Positions 51,018-64,000 of a DNA stretch of 64,000 nt are shown here, piece after piece. Source of the DNA: Trebonia sp963777905 (GTDB taxonomy: Bacteria > Actinomycetota > Actinomycetes > Streptosporangiales > Streptosporangiaceae); contig CAVZSM010000013.1 of the NCBI GenBank assembly GCA_963777905.1, positions 124,001 to 188,000 of the forward strand, written 5' to 3'. The notes below the pieces were generated by a model that saw only the letters and a list, made by a program, of their open reading frames with translations, had not been told where the DNA came from and searched no databases. The position numbers and the translations under genes are program-made. The number at the start of each line of letters is the position of its first letter. The stretch's first letter is position 1.

Positions 51018-53417
51018 CTACAGGATGTCGCGCCGCCGCAGCTCCAGGTAGGAGATCCAGCCAACCGGGATGGGCAGCCAGAACGTCGCCGTGCGGAAGA
51101 TGAGCACCGCGGCTATCGCCTGGTGTGCCGGGATGCCGATGGCTGTCAGCCCGGCGGCCAGGACGGCCTCCACTCCGCCGATTCCGCCGGGCGTCGGCGC
51201 CGCCGCTCCCACCGCGTTGCCGGCCAGGTAAACGACCGCGGTCGCCAGGATGGGCGGGTGGGCGCCGACCGACCACAGCGCCGCGAGCATCGCGACCAGG
51301 TAGGCGACGGACAGCAGGACGTTGGCCGCGGAGCTGATGGCGAGCCTGACCGGATGGGAGATGGCGTCAAGCAACCGGGGCCAGACCGCCTGCAGGTGCG
51401 GCCACACGGTGCCGGTCAGCTTGGCACGGGTCTGCGGCACGGCCAGCAGGACGATGACGATTGCCAAGATCACCAGGAGCCCGATGAGCACGTCGGCACC
51501 GGGCGCGATCTTGAACCGGCTGAACCCCGACCCGGTGAGCACGCCCAGCACGATCAGCAGCAGAACCGTCGTGACGACGTTCACGATCTGCGACATCGTG
51601 ACCGCGGCGGCGATAGTGCCGTCGTCCACCTCCTCGTGGTGCAGGTAGCGAGCGTTCACGGCCACGTGGCCGACGGTCGGCGGCAAGGCCACGCCCACGA
51701 ACGCGCTGGCCAGCTGAACACGGAAGCCGCGCCAGATGGACAGCCGCTTGGGGACGAACGCCGCGAGGTTCTCGGCCGCCGCCAGGTAGGTCACCGCCGA
51801 TCCGAGCACGGCAAGGGCGAACCAGGCCGGATTGGCCTGGCTCAGCGTGCTGAGGAGGTTGACGCCAGAGAGCTGGCCGACGAGCAGGTAGCCGGCGACG
51901 GTGAGGGCGACCGCGGTGACGATGGTACGCCAGCGGAATCGTTCCAGCCGGGGTGCCGGCAGCGCGGCCCTGTCGCCGAGAAGCTCGTGCCTGATCTCGT
52001 CCAGGCAACCCGAGGCGGCGCGCATCGCCCGCCACCCCCACGGGGCGAGGGCGATCGGCTGCGTCACCGCCGCCACGGCGGCCCGATCTACCGGTCCGTA
52101 ACCGGCCCGCAGCGCCGCGACGGCGGTGGCGGGACCGACGACTCTGGCCAGCGTCGTCAGTGCCTGGACCAGGTCGAGGCGGCGGGCAAGTTCGCTGGCG
52201 CCTGGCTCGGCCGCGTCGAGTGAGCAGAACCCGGCGCGGTTCCCCGAGATGAAAAGGTTGCCCGGCTGCAGGTCGTGGTGCGCGACGCCGGCGTCGTGCA
52301 GGCGTCGGAGCGACGCGAACAAGGACGCAGCGCCCGCCGGGCTCGCCCCCGCGGCCCCCGGCCGCCCGTCCGGAATGGTCGTGACGAGCACCAGCGTCTC
52401 GCCGGGCATCTCGCCGAGCAGCACCAGCACGGGGCTGGGCACGCCGGCCCGCTCCGCCAGGAAGCAGGCCAGTGAGAGCTGCTCGACCCGGGCGCGGGAA
52501 GTGAGCGCGACGTGCCCCGCGACCGCGGACCGGAGACGGGCCAGCGCCCACAATCGCCGGGCCGCGCCTGATCCACGGGTGTCGCGGCCGGACAGGTGAA
52601 CGCGGATCCTGCTGCCGTCGGCCACCGTGCCTTCCAGCCGCGCGCGCCCCTGGGGTCCGGTGACCGACAGGTCCGCGGCCGTCACGCCCTGGCTGGTCAG
52701 CCAGTCCGTGAGCTCGGCGGTGGTGGGCAGTACCGACGCCGCGCCGAGCAGCCAGCGCACCACCCAGCCCACCAGCAGGCCGCCGAATAGCGCGAGCACC
52801 ACTGCGAAGGGCGTGAGCGTGCCGACGGCCAGCCCGCTGAGCAGCAGCGCCGCGCCTGACCACGCCCACCAGCGCTTCCAGCGCGAGCGCCGGGCGAGGT
52901 CGGTTCCCACCACGAACGCGACGAACGCGGTGTCCACCACGAATATCGAGGGATTGCTGCCGTGCAGCACCGCGTGCTCGATCGCCCCGTGTCCGGCTCG
53001 CCAGACGATAGACGCGATGATGGCCGTAGCGGCGCCGGCCAGCCCAGCGGCGGCTGCGTTCCGCGCGTCCCGCCACTGCCTGCGCACGAGCACGACCAGT
53101 GCCACGATGGCCAGGACGAAACAGGCCACTCCTGCGACCACCGCGGCCGCGGGCGGGAGCCAACTCGGGATGTGCCGCACCCCGCGCGACACGTCGTCGG
53201 CCACCTCGGTGCTGCCGAGGGGCAGCGCCCCGATGGAGCCGAGCGTCGCCGCGACGATCAGGAAAGAGAAAATCGCGAGCAGCAGGTCAGCGGGGCGGCG
53301 TACCCGGTCCGTGCCCGCTGGCCCGCGGGACGGGAGAACCTTGTCCTGGGCAGCTTCCACCGGCCTGACGGCAGCCTCGGGCTCACCGTGCGACCCCTCC
53401 CCATCACCCATGGCCAT
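51018..53417 (-). CDS. kinase-like plus flippase-like (LPG synthase TM) membrane protein
   Basis: 799 residues in three parts. First comes an N-terminal membrane block of about six helices (48-235). A cytoplasmic kinase-like domain follows (about 260-450), with catalytic loop HHDLQPGNLF (HxDxxxxN) and a metal Asp in CSLDAAEPG, but VHLSGRD where relatives have VKVYGRD, so the ATP-binding Lys may be replaced by His. The C-terminal UPF0104/lysylphosphatidylglycerol-synthase-type membrane domain (about 495-790) has ENLAAFVPKRLSIWRGFRVQLASAFVGVALPPTVGHVAVNARYL and GAAAPTPGGIGGVEAVLAAGL. Similar three-part proteins occur in actinobacteria and are suspected lipid flippases or modifiers. No substrate is known. 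The last 60 bp before the next gene hold no feature. Confidence 0.85.
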   Translation of the reverse strand: MAMGDGEGSHGEPEAAVRPVEAAQDKVLPSRGPAGTDRVRRPADLLLAIFSFLIVAATLGSIGALPLGSTEVADDVSRGVRHIPSWLPPAAAVVAGVACFVLAIVALVVLVRRQWRDARNAAAAGLAGAATAIIASIVWRAGHGAIEHAVLHGSNPSIFVVDTAFVAFVVGTDLARRSRWKRWWAWSGAALLLSGLAVGTLTPFAVVLALFGGLLVGWVVRWLLGAASVLPTTAELTDWLTSQGVTAADLSVTGPQGRARLEGTVADGSRIRVHLSGRDTRGSGAARRLWALARLRSAVAGHVALTSRARVEQLSLACFLAERAGVPSPVLVLLGEMPGETLVLVTTIPDGRPGAAGASPAGAASLFASLRRLHDAGVAHHDLQPGNLFISGNRAGFCSLDAAEPGASELARRLDLVQALTTLARVVGPATAVAALRAGYGPVDRAAVAAVTQPIALAPWGWRAMRAASGCLDEIRHELLGDRAALPAPRLERFRWRTIVTAVALTVAGYLLVGQLSGVNLLSTLSQANPAWFALAVLGSAVTYLAAAENLAAFVPKRLSIWRGFRVQLASAFVGVALPPTVGHVAVNARYLHHEEVDDGTIAAAVTMSQIVNVVTTVLLLIVLGVLTGSGFSRFKIAPGADVLIGLLVILAIVIVLLAVPQTRAKLTGTVWPHLQAVWPRLLDAISHPVRLAISSAANVLLSVAYLVAMLAALWSVGAHPPILATAVVYLAGNAVGAAAPTPGGIGGVEAVLAAGLTAIGIPAHQAIAAVLIFRTATFWLPIPVGWISYLELRRRDIL

Positions 53418-53486
53418 GCATACTGGCTACCCGCTGCGGAGCGCGGCACTCTGGGCCGAGCGCTCGTTACCCCTGCGCTGGGAAAA

Positions 53487-53522
53487 CAAGAAAGGCCGGC
53501 CCCGAGGGGCCGGCCTTCTTGT
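53487..53522 (-). terminator. rRNA operon terminator
   Basis: AAGGCCGGCCCC (53492-53503) pairs with GGGGCCGGCCTT (53506-53517). On the minus strand it is followed by TCTTGTTTTCC, giving a stem with a short U-rich tail 10-15 nt after the 5S gene. Confidence 0.88.
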
Positions 53523-53531
53523 TAATGGTGC

Positions 53532-53648
53532 GCGGCGGTGTCCTACTCTCCCACGAGGCCTCCCTCGCAGTACCATCGGCGCTGGAGGGCTTAACTTCCG
53601 GGTTCGGAATGGGTCCGGGTGTTTCCCCTTCGCTGTGGCCGCCGCAAC
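53532..53648 (-). rRNA. rrf: 5S ribosomal RNA
   Basis: The minus strand carries the typical 5S sequence: GCGGCCACAGCGAAGGGG near the 5' end, CCCATTCCGAACCCGGAAG in the middle and GGGAGAGTAGGACACCGCC at the 3' end. Ends are estimated to within a few bases. Confidence 0.93.
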
Positions 53649-53732
53649 TCTGTGGAGATGTGTGGCCGTGGTGGTGGCCGTGTCTCGGGAACCGCACAGT
53701 GGACGCGTAGCATTGCAGTGAGTGTTGTGGTG

Positions 53733-58716
<4,984 letters not shown>

Positions 58717-58939
58717 AATGACCAGCACCCAAGGCCCGAAGACCCGGGAAACCAGAAACCCAACCATGAGCTCAAAGCCATGGCTGAAAATCCGTTACGA
58801 AACAGACTCCGAAGAACCATCCCGCGACGGGGGTTTAGTACATATAATGCACTGGCTTTTAACACGCTGTTGAGTTCTCAAGAAACGGACACACACCATA
58901 GGAGAACTTTCGTTTTCCGTCCGGGGTGGCTGTTTTTCT

Positions 58940-58968
58940 AATCTACCCTGGGATTTCCATCCGGTCAA
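58940..58968 (-). promoter_or_regulatory. rRNA operon promoter
   Basis: TTGACC (58968-58963) and TAGATT (58945-58940) are separated by exactly 17 bp on the minus strand, about 220 bp upstream of the 16S gene. The AT-rich leader and the boxA-like TTGAGAACTC follow. This is the best promoter match in the window. Confidence 0.75.
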
Positions 58969-59246
58969 ATTGGGACCTTCCGGATTTCCCGAGCCGTAGC
59001 GTACCGGCACCGGCGGAGTCCTTGGCACGCGCCAAGGTCCGCGACGCTAGTAGCTGGTGGCTCCCCGGGTCCCGTCCCGCCTCGCGGCGTTCAGTCCCCC
59101 TCGGGGCATGTGAACTCTACGACCACGGGAAGCCTTCGTCAAATCGAACGCGGATACTCGTGATACCCGTGCCCCGCGGGCGTCAAACCCGCGACCTTGC
59201 CACGAGTCGAAGGGGCCACGAGTCGAAGGGCTAGGAGTCGAAGGGG
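58969..59246. other. non-coding gap upstream of the rRNA operon, ending in a 16-bp tandem repeat
   Basis: It contains the stem-loop CCTTGGC-ACGC-GCCAAGG (59020-59037), then unremarkable sequence. The repeat at 59201-59261 (listed separately) fills the end. I see no gene. Confidence 0.5.
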
Positions 59247-59261
59247 CTAGGAGTCGAACCC
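59201..59261 (-). repeat. 16-bp tandem repeat containing the stop codon of the FAD oxidoreductase
   Basis: Four units of (C/T)A(C/G)GAGTCGAAGGGGC start at 59201, 59217, 59232 and 59248. The last unit forms the end of the oxidoreductase gene (Phe-Asp-Ser-stop), so the gene's 3' end has been copied downstream. The first two units carry CACG, the last two TAGG. Confidence 0.8.
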
Positions 59262-60659
59262 GAGGCCGAGCCGGTCCAGCAGCCGCAACCACGCGTCGCG
59301 GCGGCCCTCGTTGCGGTCGGCCCTGGCGAGCGAGGAGCGGGTCAGCTGGACAACCGCCGACCTGACGGGTTCCGGCGGGAACGGGACCGGCTTGGACGTG
59401 ACCAGAGTCAGGCGGGTCCGTTCCGAACCGGATTTCTCCAGCAGATCCAGCAGCACCTGAGCGGCGAACCTGGTGGCACCCACCCCAAGCCCCGTGTACC
59501 CCGCCGCGTAAGCCAGCCGCCCGCCGTAGGCGGTGCCGAAGAACGGGCAGAACCTGGTGCACGTGTCGATGACCCCGCCCCACGCGTGGCTGAACGACAC
59601 CCCTTCAAGCTGCGGGAACGTCGCGAAGAAGTGCTCCGCCAGCATCGCGAACGTGCGCGGGCGCTGCGCCTGCTCCTCGTGGATCCTGCCGCCGTTGAAG
59701 TAGACGGCGTCGTATCCGCCCCACAGGATCCGGTCGTCCCTGGTCAGCCGGAAGTAGTGGAACTGGTTGCCCAGGTCGGAGGCGCCGCGGCGGTCCTTCC
59801 AGCCCAGGCTCGCCAGCTGCGCAGCGGTCAGCGGCTCGGTCATCAGCGCGTAGTCCCACACCGGGATCACGTAGTTCCCGATCCGGCGCAGCAGCGGGCG
59901 GAACGCCCCGGTGCCGAGGACCACCGTGCCCGCCCGCACGCTGCCGTACGGCGTCGTCAGCTCGAGACCGGCCCCTCCGCCGCCGGCCCTGGCCAGCGAC
60001 CCGGCAGGCGTGTTCTCGTAGATCCGCACGCCCGCCTCCAGGCAGGCGCGGCGCAGCCCCCAGGCCAGCCGGCCGGGTTCGACCATCGCGTTGCCGCCGG
60101 GGTACCGCAGCCCGCCGGCGAACAGCGGGGAGTTCAGCTCCCGGCGTGCCGCGGCCGCGTCGAGCACCTCGACCTCATGGCCGAGGGCCCTGGCGGCCGC
60201 CGCCTCCTCGGCCAGGCCGTCGAGCTGCCACGGCGCGGTCGCGAGGTTCAGCTCGCCGGTCAGCGCGAAGTCGCAGTCGATGCCGTAGGCGGCGACCGTC
60301 TCGCCGATCTCGCGCAGGTTTTCCGCGCCGAGCCGCTCGAGCAGCGGCATTTCGGCGGGGAACCGTTCCAGGCCGTTGGCCAGCCCGTGGGTGAGGCTCG
60401 CCGAGCAGAAGCCGCCGTTGCGCCCGGACGCCGCCCAGCCGGCCGTGCGCGCCTCGAGCAGCACCACGTCGAGGGACGGGTCGCGCTCCCGCGCCAGCAG
60501 CGCCGTCCACAACCCGGTGAAGCCGCCGCCCACGACCGCCAGGTCGGCGGTGACGCGGCCGGTGAGCGCGGGCAGCGGGTCGGGCGCGTCCGGCTGGTCG
60601 AGCCAGAATGATCGCGGCGCGGCGCCCGCCAGCGACCGCGCCACCTGCGGATTGATCAT
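59247..60659 (-). CDS. DAO-family FAD-dependent oxidoreductase
   Basis: About 470 residues. The FAD-binding N terminus VTADLAVVGGGFTGLWTALLARERDPSLDVVLLEA is followed by AGWAASGRNGGFCS, the signature of PuuB/gamma-glutamylputrescine oxidase-like amine oxidases. PVWDYALMTEPLTAAQL, SFSHAWGGVIDTCTRFCPFFG and YAAGYTGLGVG complete the DAO fold. It probably oxidises an amine or N-substituted amino acid; substrate unassigned. The start is uncertain: ATG 60659 fits the family, while readings to 60746 overlap the divergent gene. It is divergent from the nitrilase-like gene, so both may act on related nitrogen compounds. Confidence 0.85.
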   Translation of the reverse strand: MINPQVARSLAGAAPRSFWLDQPDAPDPLPALTGRVTADLAVVGGGFTGLWTALLARERDPSLDVVLLEARTAGWAASGRNGGFCSASLTHGLANGLERFPAEMPLLERLGAENLREIGETVAAYGIDCDFALTGELNLATAPWQLDGLAEEAAAARALGHEVEVLDAAAARRELNSPLFAGGLRYPGGNAMVEPGRLAWGLRRACLEAGVRIYENTPAGSLARAGGGGAGLELTTPYGSVRAGTVVLGTGAFRPLLRRIGNYVIPVWDYALMTEPLTAAQLASLGWKDRRGASDLGNQFHYFRLTRDDRILWGGYDAVYFNGGRIHEEQAQRPRTFAMLAEHFFATFPQLEGVSFSHAWGGVIDTCTRFCPFFGTAYGGRLAYAAGYTGLGVGATRFAAQVLLDLLEKSGSERTRLTLVTSKPVPFPPEPVRSAVVQLTRSSLARADRNEGRRDAWLRLLDRLGLGFDS

Positions 60660-60745
60660 CGTCCGACTTTCGCACACGGCGAGGTTGAAGACAGGAGGCG
60701 GGTCGCCGGAGTACATACAGAGGTAGCGGCCGAAAGGACACGTCA

Positions 60746-61846
60746 ATGATCGAGCCTTATCAGGCCATCGGCCTTGTTCCCACCATGCGCGGCATCCGGC
60801 GCCGCGCCGACATCACGGTCAACCTCGAGCACATTTCGCACCTGATCAAGGCGGCGTCCTGGCTGTCCAGCCTTGACCTGCCCGTCCGGCTGATCGCCAT
60901 CCCCGAAGGCGCCCTGCAGGGCTTCAACGACGAGGTGCTCGACCTGGACCACGAGACGTTCGCGCGGGAGTGCGCGATCGACGTGCCCGGCCCTGAGACC
61001 GACTACCTCGGCAAGCTGGCCAGGCAGTGGAACGCGTTCGTGATGGCTCAGGCGAAGGCGAGGCATCCGGAGTTCCCCGGGCGGTTCTTCAACGTCGGCT
61101 TCGTCCTGGACCCCGACGGCGAGATCGTCCTGAAGCACCACAAGGTCGTGCCGCTGCTGCCCGTGGAGCATTCGGTGACGCCGCACAACGTGTGGGACAA
61201 GTGGATTGAGCTGTACGGGCGCACCCTGGACGCGTTCTACCCGGTCGCCGACACCGCGATCGGGCGGCTCGGCTTCCTGATGGCCAACGAGGGCTCGTAC
61301 CCGGAGAACGCCCGCGGCCTGGCGATGAACGGCGCCGAGGTCGTGTACCGCGGGCCGTATCCGCACCCGCACACCGGCAACGGCCTGTTCGAGATCCAGA
61401 ACCGGGCGCGCGCCCTGGACAACAACCTGTACCTGATCGCCTGCAACGTCGGCACCTACTACCTGGACGCGGAGTCCGACGTGCCGATCGACACGTTCGG
61501 CGGCGGGTCCGCGGTGATCGACTACCGCGGGCAGGTCGTCGGGCGGCACGCCTACAGCGGCGGGTCGTCCTGGGTGGCGGGCACCGTCGACGTGGAGGCG
61601 CTGCGCCGGTTCCGCGCGGCGGCGCAGTGGGACAACTGGCTCAAGGACCTCACCACCGAGCAGTACCAGCTGATCTACGAACGGCCCGTCTACCCGAAGA
61701 ACCTGTACCTGGACCGGGCGCCGTACACGCACGCCGAGTACCGCCGCGAGGTGATCGACAGGCAGGTGCGGCTGATGCACGAGCGGGACATCTGGGTGCA
61801 GCCGGACAACGGGTCGCCGGAGGGCGGCGACTCCGGGCCCGTGTGA
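60746..61846 (+). CDS. nitrilase-fold protein lacking the catalytic cysteine
   Basis: A 366-residue carbon-nitrogen hydrolase-fold protein. The catalytic Glu (E54, IAIPEGAL) and Lys (K133, LKHHKVVPL) regions are recognisable. The nucleophile motif usually read as (L/I)CxDxxFPE appears here as FLMANEGSYPE, placing Ala180 where Cys is expected. Two other Cys residues (76, 233) are not at that position. The rest of the fold is intact (RGLAMNGAEVVYRGPYP, NRARALDNNLYLIACNVG), so this is not a random pseudogene. It may have a changed reaction or a binding role. The start ATG 60746 overlaps none of its neighbours. Confidence 0.82.
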   Translation: MIEPYQAIGLVPTMRGIRRRADITVNLEHISHLIKAASWLSSLDLPVRLIAIPEGALQGFNDEVLDLDHETFARECAIDVPGPETDYLGKLARQWNAFVMAQAKARHPEFPGRFFNVGFVLDPDGEIVLKHHKVVPLLPVEHSVTPHNVWDKWIELYGRTLDAFYPVADTAIGRLGFLMANEGSYPENARGLAMNGAEVVYRGPYPHPHTGNGLFEIQNRARALDNNLYLIACNVGTYYLDAESDVPIDTFGGGSAVIDYRGQVVGRHAYSGGSSWVAGTVDVEALRRFRAAAQWDNWLKDLTTEQYQLIYERPVYPKNLYLDRAPYTHAEYRREVIDRQVRLMHERDIWVQPDNGSPEGGDSGPV

Positions 61847-61894
61847 CTGCGGGGCCGTGTAAGGCCGGAGCGGGCAACCGTTAGGGTCGAGCGC

Positions 61895-62878
61895 ATGCGC
61901 ATTTGTGTCGTGGGCGCCGGCGCGATCGGCGGCGTCATCGCGTCAGGGCTGGCCAGCGCCGGCGTGGAGACGTCGGTGTACGCGCGCGGCGCGACGCTCG
62001 CCGCGCTCAGGTCCCGGGGGCTGAGCGTCGAGTCCGCCGACGGCGCCGTGACCGTGAAGATGGCCGCGTCGGACGACGCCGCGGACCTCGGCCCTCAGGA
62101 CTTCGTGGTGCTCGCGGTCAAGGCCCAGTCGCTGCCCGCCGCGGTCACCGGCATCGGCCCGCTGCTCGGCCCGGATACGGCCGTGCTGTCCACGCTGAAC
62201 GGCGTGCCGTGGTGGTTCTTCGACGGGTTCGGCGGGCCGGTCGCCGGCCGCCACCTCGACAGCGTGGACCCCGGCGGGCGGATCGCCGCGGTGCTCCCGG
62301 CCAGCCGCGTGATCGGCGGTACCGTGCACCTGTCCGCGAGCTCGCCTGAGCCCGGCCAGGTCCGGCTGTACAGCGGGAAGGGCCTCATCATCGGCGAGCT
62401 GTCCGGCGCGGAAACGGCGCGGCTCGGCGATCTCGCCGCTGCGCTGCGCGACGCGGGGTTCGACGTCACGGTCTCACCCCGCATTCACGAGGCCGTCTGG
62501 TACAAGCTGTGGGGCAACCTGACCATGAACCCGGTCTCCGCAGTGACCGGGGCGTCGATGGGCCCGGTGCTGGCCGACGAGCTGGTGGTCGCGTTCTGCT
62601 CCTCGGCCATGCTGGAGGCGCGGGAGATCGGCGCGCGGATCGGCTGCCCCATCGACCAGACGCCCGGCGACCGGCACGCGGTCACCCGCAAGCTCGGCGA
62701 CTTCCGCCCCTCGATGCTGCAGGACGCCGAGGCCGGGCGGCCCCTCGAGCTCGACGCGCTCACCGGCGCGGTCCGCGAGATCGGCGCCATCGTCGGCGTG
62801 CCGACCCCGTACGTCGACGCGCTGCACGGCCTGACCAGGCTCAGTGTCCTTGCCCGCGAGGGCAAGGACACTCCATAG
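61895..62878 (+). CDS. 2-dehydropantoate 2-reductase-like (ApbA/PanE) protein
   Basis: A 327-residue NADP-dependent reductase. It has the N-terminal Rossmann motif ICVVGAGAIGGVIASGLASAGVETSVYARG and DFVVLAVKAQSLPAA, then the C-terminal helical domain with KLWGNLTMNPVSAVTGASMG (the catalytic Lys region) and RPLELDALTGAVREIGAIVGVPTPYVDAL. It reduces a 2-oxo acid, ketopantoate or a related compound. TAGGGT lies 7 nt before ATG 61895. The last codons form half of a strong hairpin that probably terminates the transcript. Confidence 0.88.
   Translation: MRICVVGAGAIGGVIASGLASAGVETSVYARGATLAALRSRGLSVESADGAVTVKMAASDDAADLGPQDFVVLAVKAQSLPAAVTGIGPLLGPDTAVLSTLNGVPWWFFDGFGGPVAGRHLDSVDPGGRIAAVLPASRVIGGTVHLSASSPEPGQVRLYSGKGLIIGELSGAETARLGDLAAALRDAGFDVTVSPRIHEAVWYKLWGNLTMNPVSAVTGASMGPVLADELVVAFCSSAMLEAREIGARIGCPIDQTPGDRHAVTRKLGDFRPSMLQDAEAGRPLELDALTGAVREIGAIVGVPTPYVDALHGLTRLSVLAREGKDTP
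62843..62872 (+). terminator. hairpin with GCGA tetraloop at the 3' end of the PanE-like gene
   Basis: AGTGTCCTTGCCC (62843-62855) and GGGCAAGGACACT (62860-62872) form a perfect 13-bp stem around GCGA. It overlaps the last residues (LSVLAREGKDTP) of the gene, whose stop follows within a few bases. It lies between convergent genes. Confidence 0.8.
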
Positions 62879-62901
62879 CGCTGAGCGATAGCACTGGGCG
62901 G

Positions 62902-63942
62902 TTACGCCTCGAGCGTCGGCTCGTCGGGGGCCGACAGGCTCAGCACCGCGCCCACGACAGCGGGCGACGCGCTGATCCTCGCCTCCAGGGCGCGCAGCCG
63001 GTAGGCCAGCCGCGGCTCTGGGTCATCGCCGGTGAGGTCCACGTCGCCGGTCACGAAGACCATCCGCGGGCCGACCACCTCCAGCCGCAAGTAGGTCACC
63101 CTGGCGACTTCCGGCGCGGCGAGCAGGGCCCGGATGGCGGCGGCGCGGACCCGGGGGTCGGCTTCCTGGCCGACGAGGAAGCGCCGGTTCCTGTTGATCA
63201 AGACGATCGCGACGAAGCCGAGGAGCACGCCGATCAGGATCGAGCCCACGGCGTCAGGAATGGGCGAACCGGTCAGCTCGTGCAGGCCGAGCCCGGCGGC
63301 CGCGAGGAGCACGCCGACCAGGGCGGCAGCATCCTCGGCGAAGACCGCGCGCAACGTGGGGTCGGAGGTGGCGAGCACGTGGTCGATGAGATCGCGCTGC
63401 ATCGACTCGGCCTCGGGCTTGGCCTGCCGGACCGACCGCAGGAACGAGATTCCCTCCAGGACGAAGGAGACGGCGAGCACGATGTAGCCGATGCGGAAGT
63501 TGCTGGCCGGCTCCGGGCGCACGAGCTCCCCGATGCCCTGCGAGACCGAGACCACCGCGCCCGCCACGAACAGCCCGAGCGCGGCGAACAGCGACCACAC
63601 GTACGCTTCCCGGCCATACCCCATCGGGTGCGTGCGGTCGGCCGGCTGCCGGGACCGGCGGTTGGCCATCAGCAGGAAGATCTCGTTGCCGGAATCAGCC
63701 CAGGAGTGCGCCGCCTCGGCCACCAGCGACGCCGAGCCGGTCAGGACGGCGGCGGCCGTCTTGGCCAGCGCGATCAGGATGTTGGCGGCGAAGGCGACCA
63801 GCACGGTCGTCTTGCTCTCCGACTCACCGCCCCCGCGCGGCAGCGGCACCGACTGCAGCACGTCACTGGACTCGGGGCCGGTCCCCCCGTCCGGTGCCGC
63901 CGCGTCGGGCGGGGCCTGCTCACCGCCATGCTCAACTGCCAC
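62902..63942 (-). CDS. cation diffusion facilitator (CDF) family transporter
   Basis: A 346-residue metal exporter. After an acidic, Pro-rich N-terminal tail come six membrane segments. The metal-site motif HSWADSGNE (about 79-87, in helix 2) and FAEDAAAL (about 200-207, in helix 5) are the usual His/Asp positions. The C-terminal cytoplasmic domain (about 265-345, VARVTYLRLEVVGPRMVFVTGDVDL) resembles the CDF regulatory domain. Zn2+ or a similar divalent cation, exchanged for protons, is likely. The start GTG 63942 is the first in frame; no ribosome site is evident. Confidence 0.9.
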   Translation of the reverse strand: MAVEHGGEQAPPDAAAPDGGTGPESSDVLQSVPLPRGGGESESKTTVLVAFAANILIALAKTAAAVLTGSASLVAEAAHSWADSGNEIFLLMANRRSRQPADRTHPMGYGREAYVWSLFAALGLFVAGAVVSVSQGIGELVRPEPASNFRIGYIVLAVSFVLEGISFLRSVRQAKPEAESMQRDLIDHVLATSDPTLRAVFAEDAAALVGVLLAAAGLGLHELTGSPIPDAVGSILIGVLLGFVAIVLINRNRRFLVGQEADPRVRAAAIRALLAAPEVARVTYLRLEVVGPRMVFVTGDVDLTGDDPEPRLAYRLRALEARISASPAVVGAVLSLSAPDEPTLEA

Positions 63943-64000
63943 CAGTCAGTCCTAACCGGGACCCCGCTGATCAAACACAGGCGCGTCTCTCACCCGGTGA

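Noticed and set aside
59201..59261. GGTTCGACTCC-like stretches resembling a tRNA T-arm
   Set aside because: They are units of the 16-bp tandem repeat at the end of the oxidoreductase gene. No acceptor, D or anticodon arms can be folded around them.

Overview
The window is a 64-kb piece of a high-GC actinomycete chromosome. The evidence is very high GC with strong third-position bias, frequent GTG starts, DUF222/HNH and DUF2510 proteins, an F420/PPOX-type oxidoreductase, and many start codons preceded at 4-7 nt by a TANNNT box with no Shine-Dalgarno, as in leaderless actinobacterial mRNAs. Family-level placement (Streptosporangiales-like) is only an impression.

Layout. 0-10.3 kb, plus strand: an Opp/Dpp-type ABC importer (permease, permease-ATPase fusion, ATPase), a GH1 beta-glycosidase, a GH78 alpha-L-rhamnosidase and a second, decayed GH78. 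This looks like uptake and hydrolysis of a rhamnosylated glycoside. 10.4-20.6 kb: a broken DUF222/HNH gene, a SnoaL-like protein, a GH13 amylase reading through into a GYD domain, a sacsin-type ATPase, a DHA2 exporter with a C-terminal winged helix, a secreted lipoprotein and a 29-residue membrane protein. 20.7-26.6 kb: an SGNH hydrolase, a threonine-dehydratase-like enzyme, a frameshifted pcaB-like lyase divergent from gabT through a symmetric 28-bp promoter, and a lipoprotein with Cys-containing repeats.

26.8-35.3 kb, minus strand, is the most unusual part. A complete ABC ATPase is fused to GAF-like domains and a histidine kinase, and is translationally coupled to an OmpR-type response regulator. 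Just downstream on the same strand lie a XylF-like binding protein, a single-domain ABC ATPase and two paralogous XylH-like permeases. I read this as a sugar importer controlled by a sensor kinase that carries its own transporter-type ATPase. Strong hairpins separate the binding-protein gene from the ATPase gene and end the operon.

35.4-53.4 kb: a spermidine-synthase-like protein, a DUF2510 membrane protein, an MFS exporter divergent from an ArsR-type regulator, mmsA plus a class III aminotransferase (beta-alanine/valine-type catabolism), a GH16 remnant, a sugar-acid dehydratase / hydroxy-acid oxidase / PPOX gene run, an EamA transporter, a cobalamin-binding-like protein, small enzymes, and a membrane protein combining a kinase-like domain with a flippase-like domain. 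53.5-59.0 kb holds one rRNA operon (16S-23S-5S, minus strand) with a clear promoter and terminator. 59.2-63.9 kb: a DAO-type FAD oxidoreductase divergent from a nitrilase-fold protein without the usual catalytic cysteine, a PanE-like reductase and a CDF cation transporter.

Several genes (dppC, both GH78 genes, DUF222, pcaB) carry single-base frameshifts, most equivalent to one extra base. Either recent gene decay or assembly indels could explain this.
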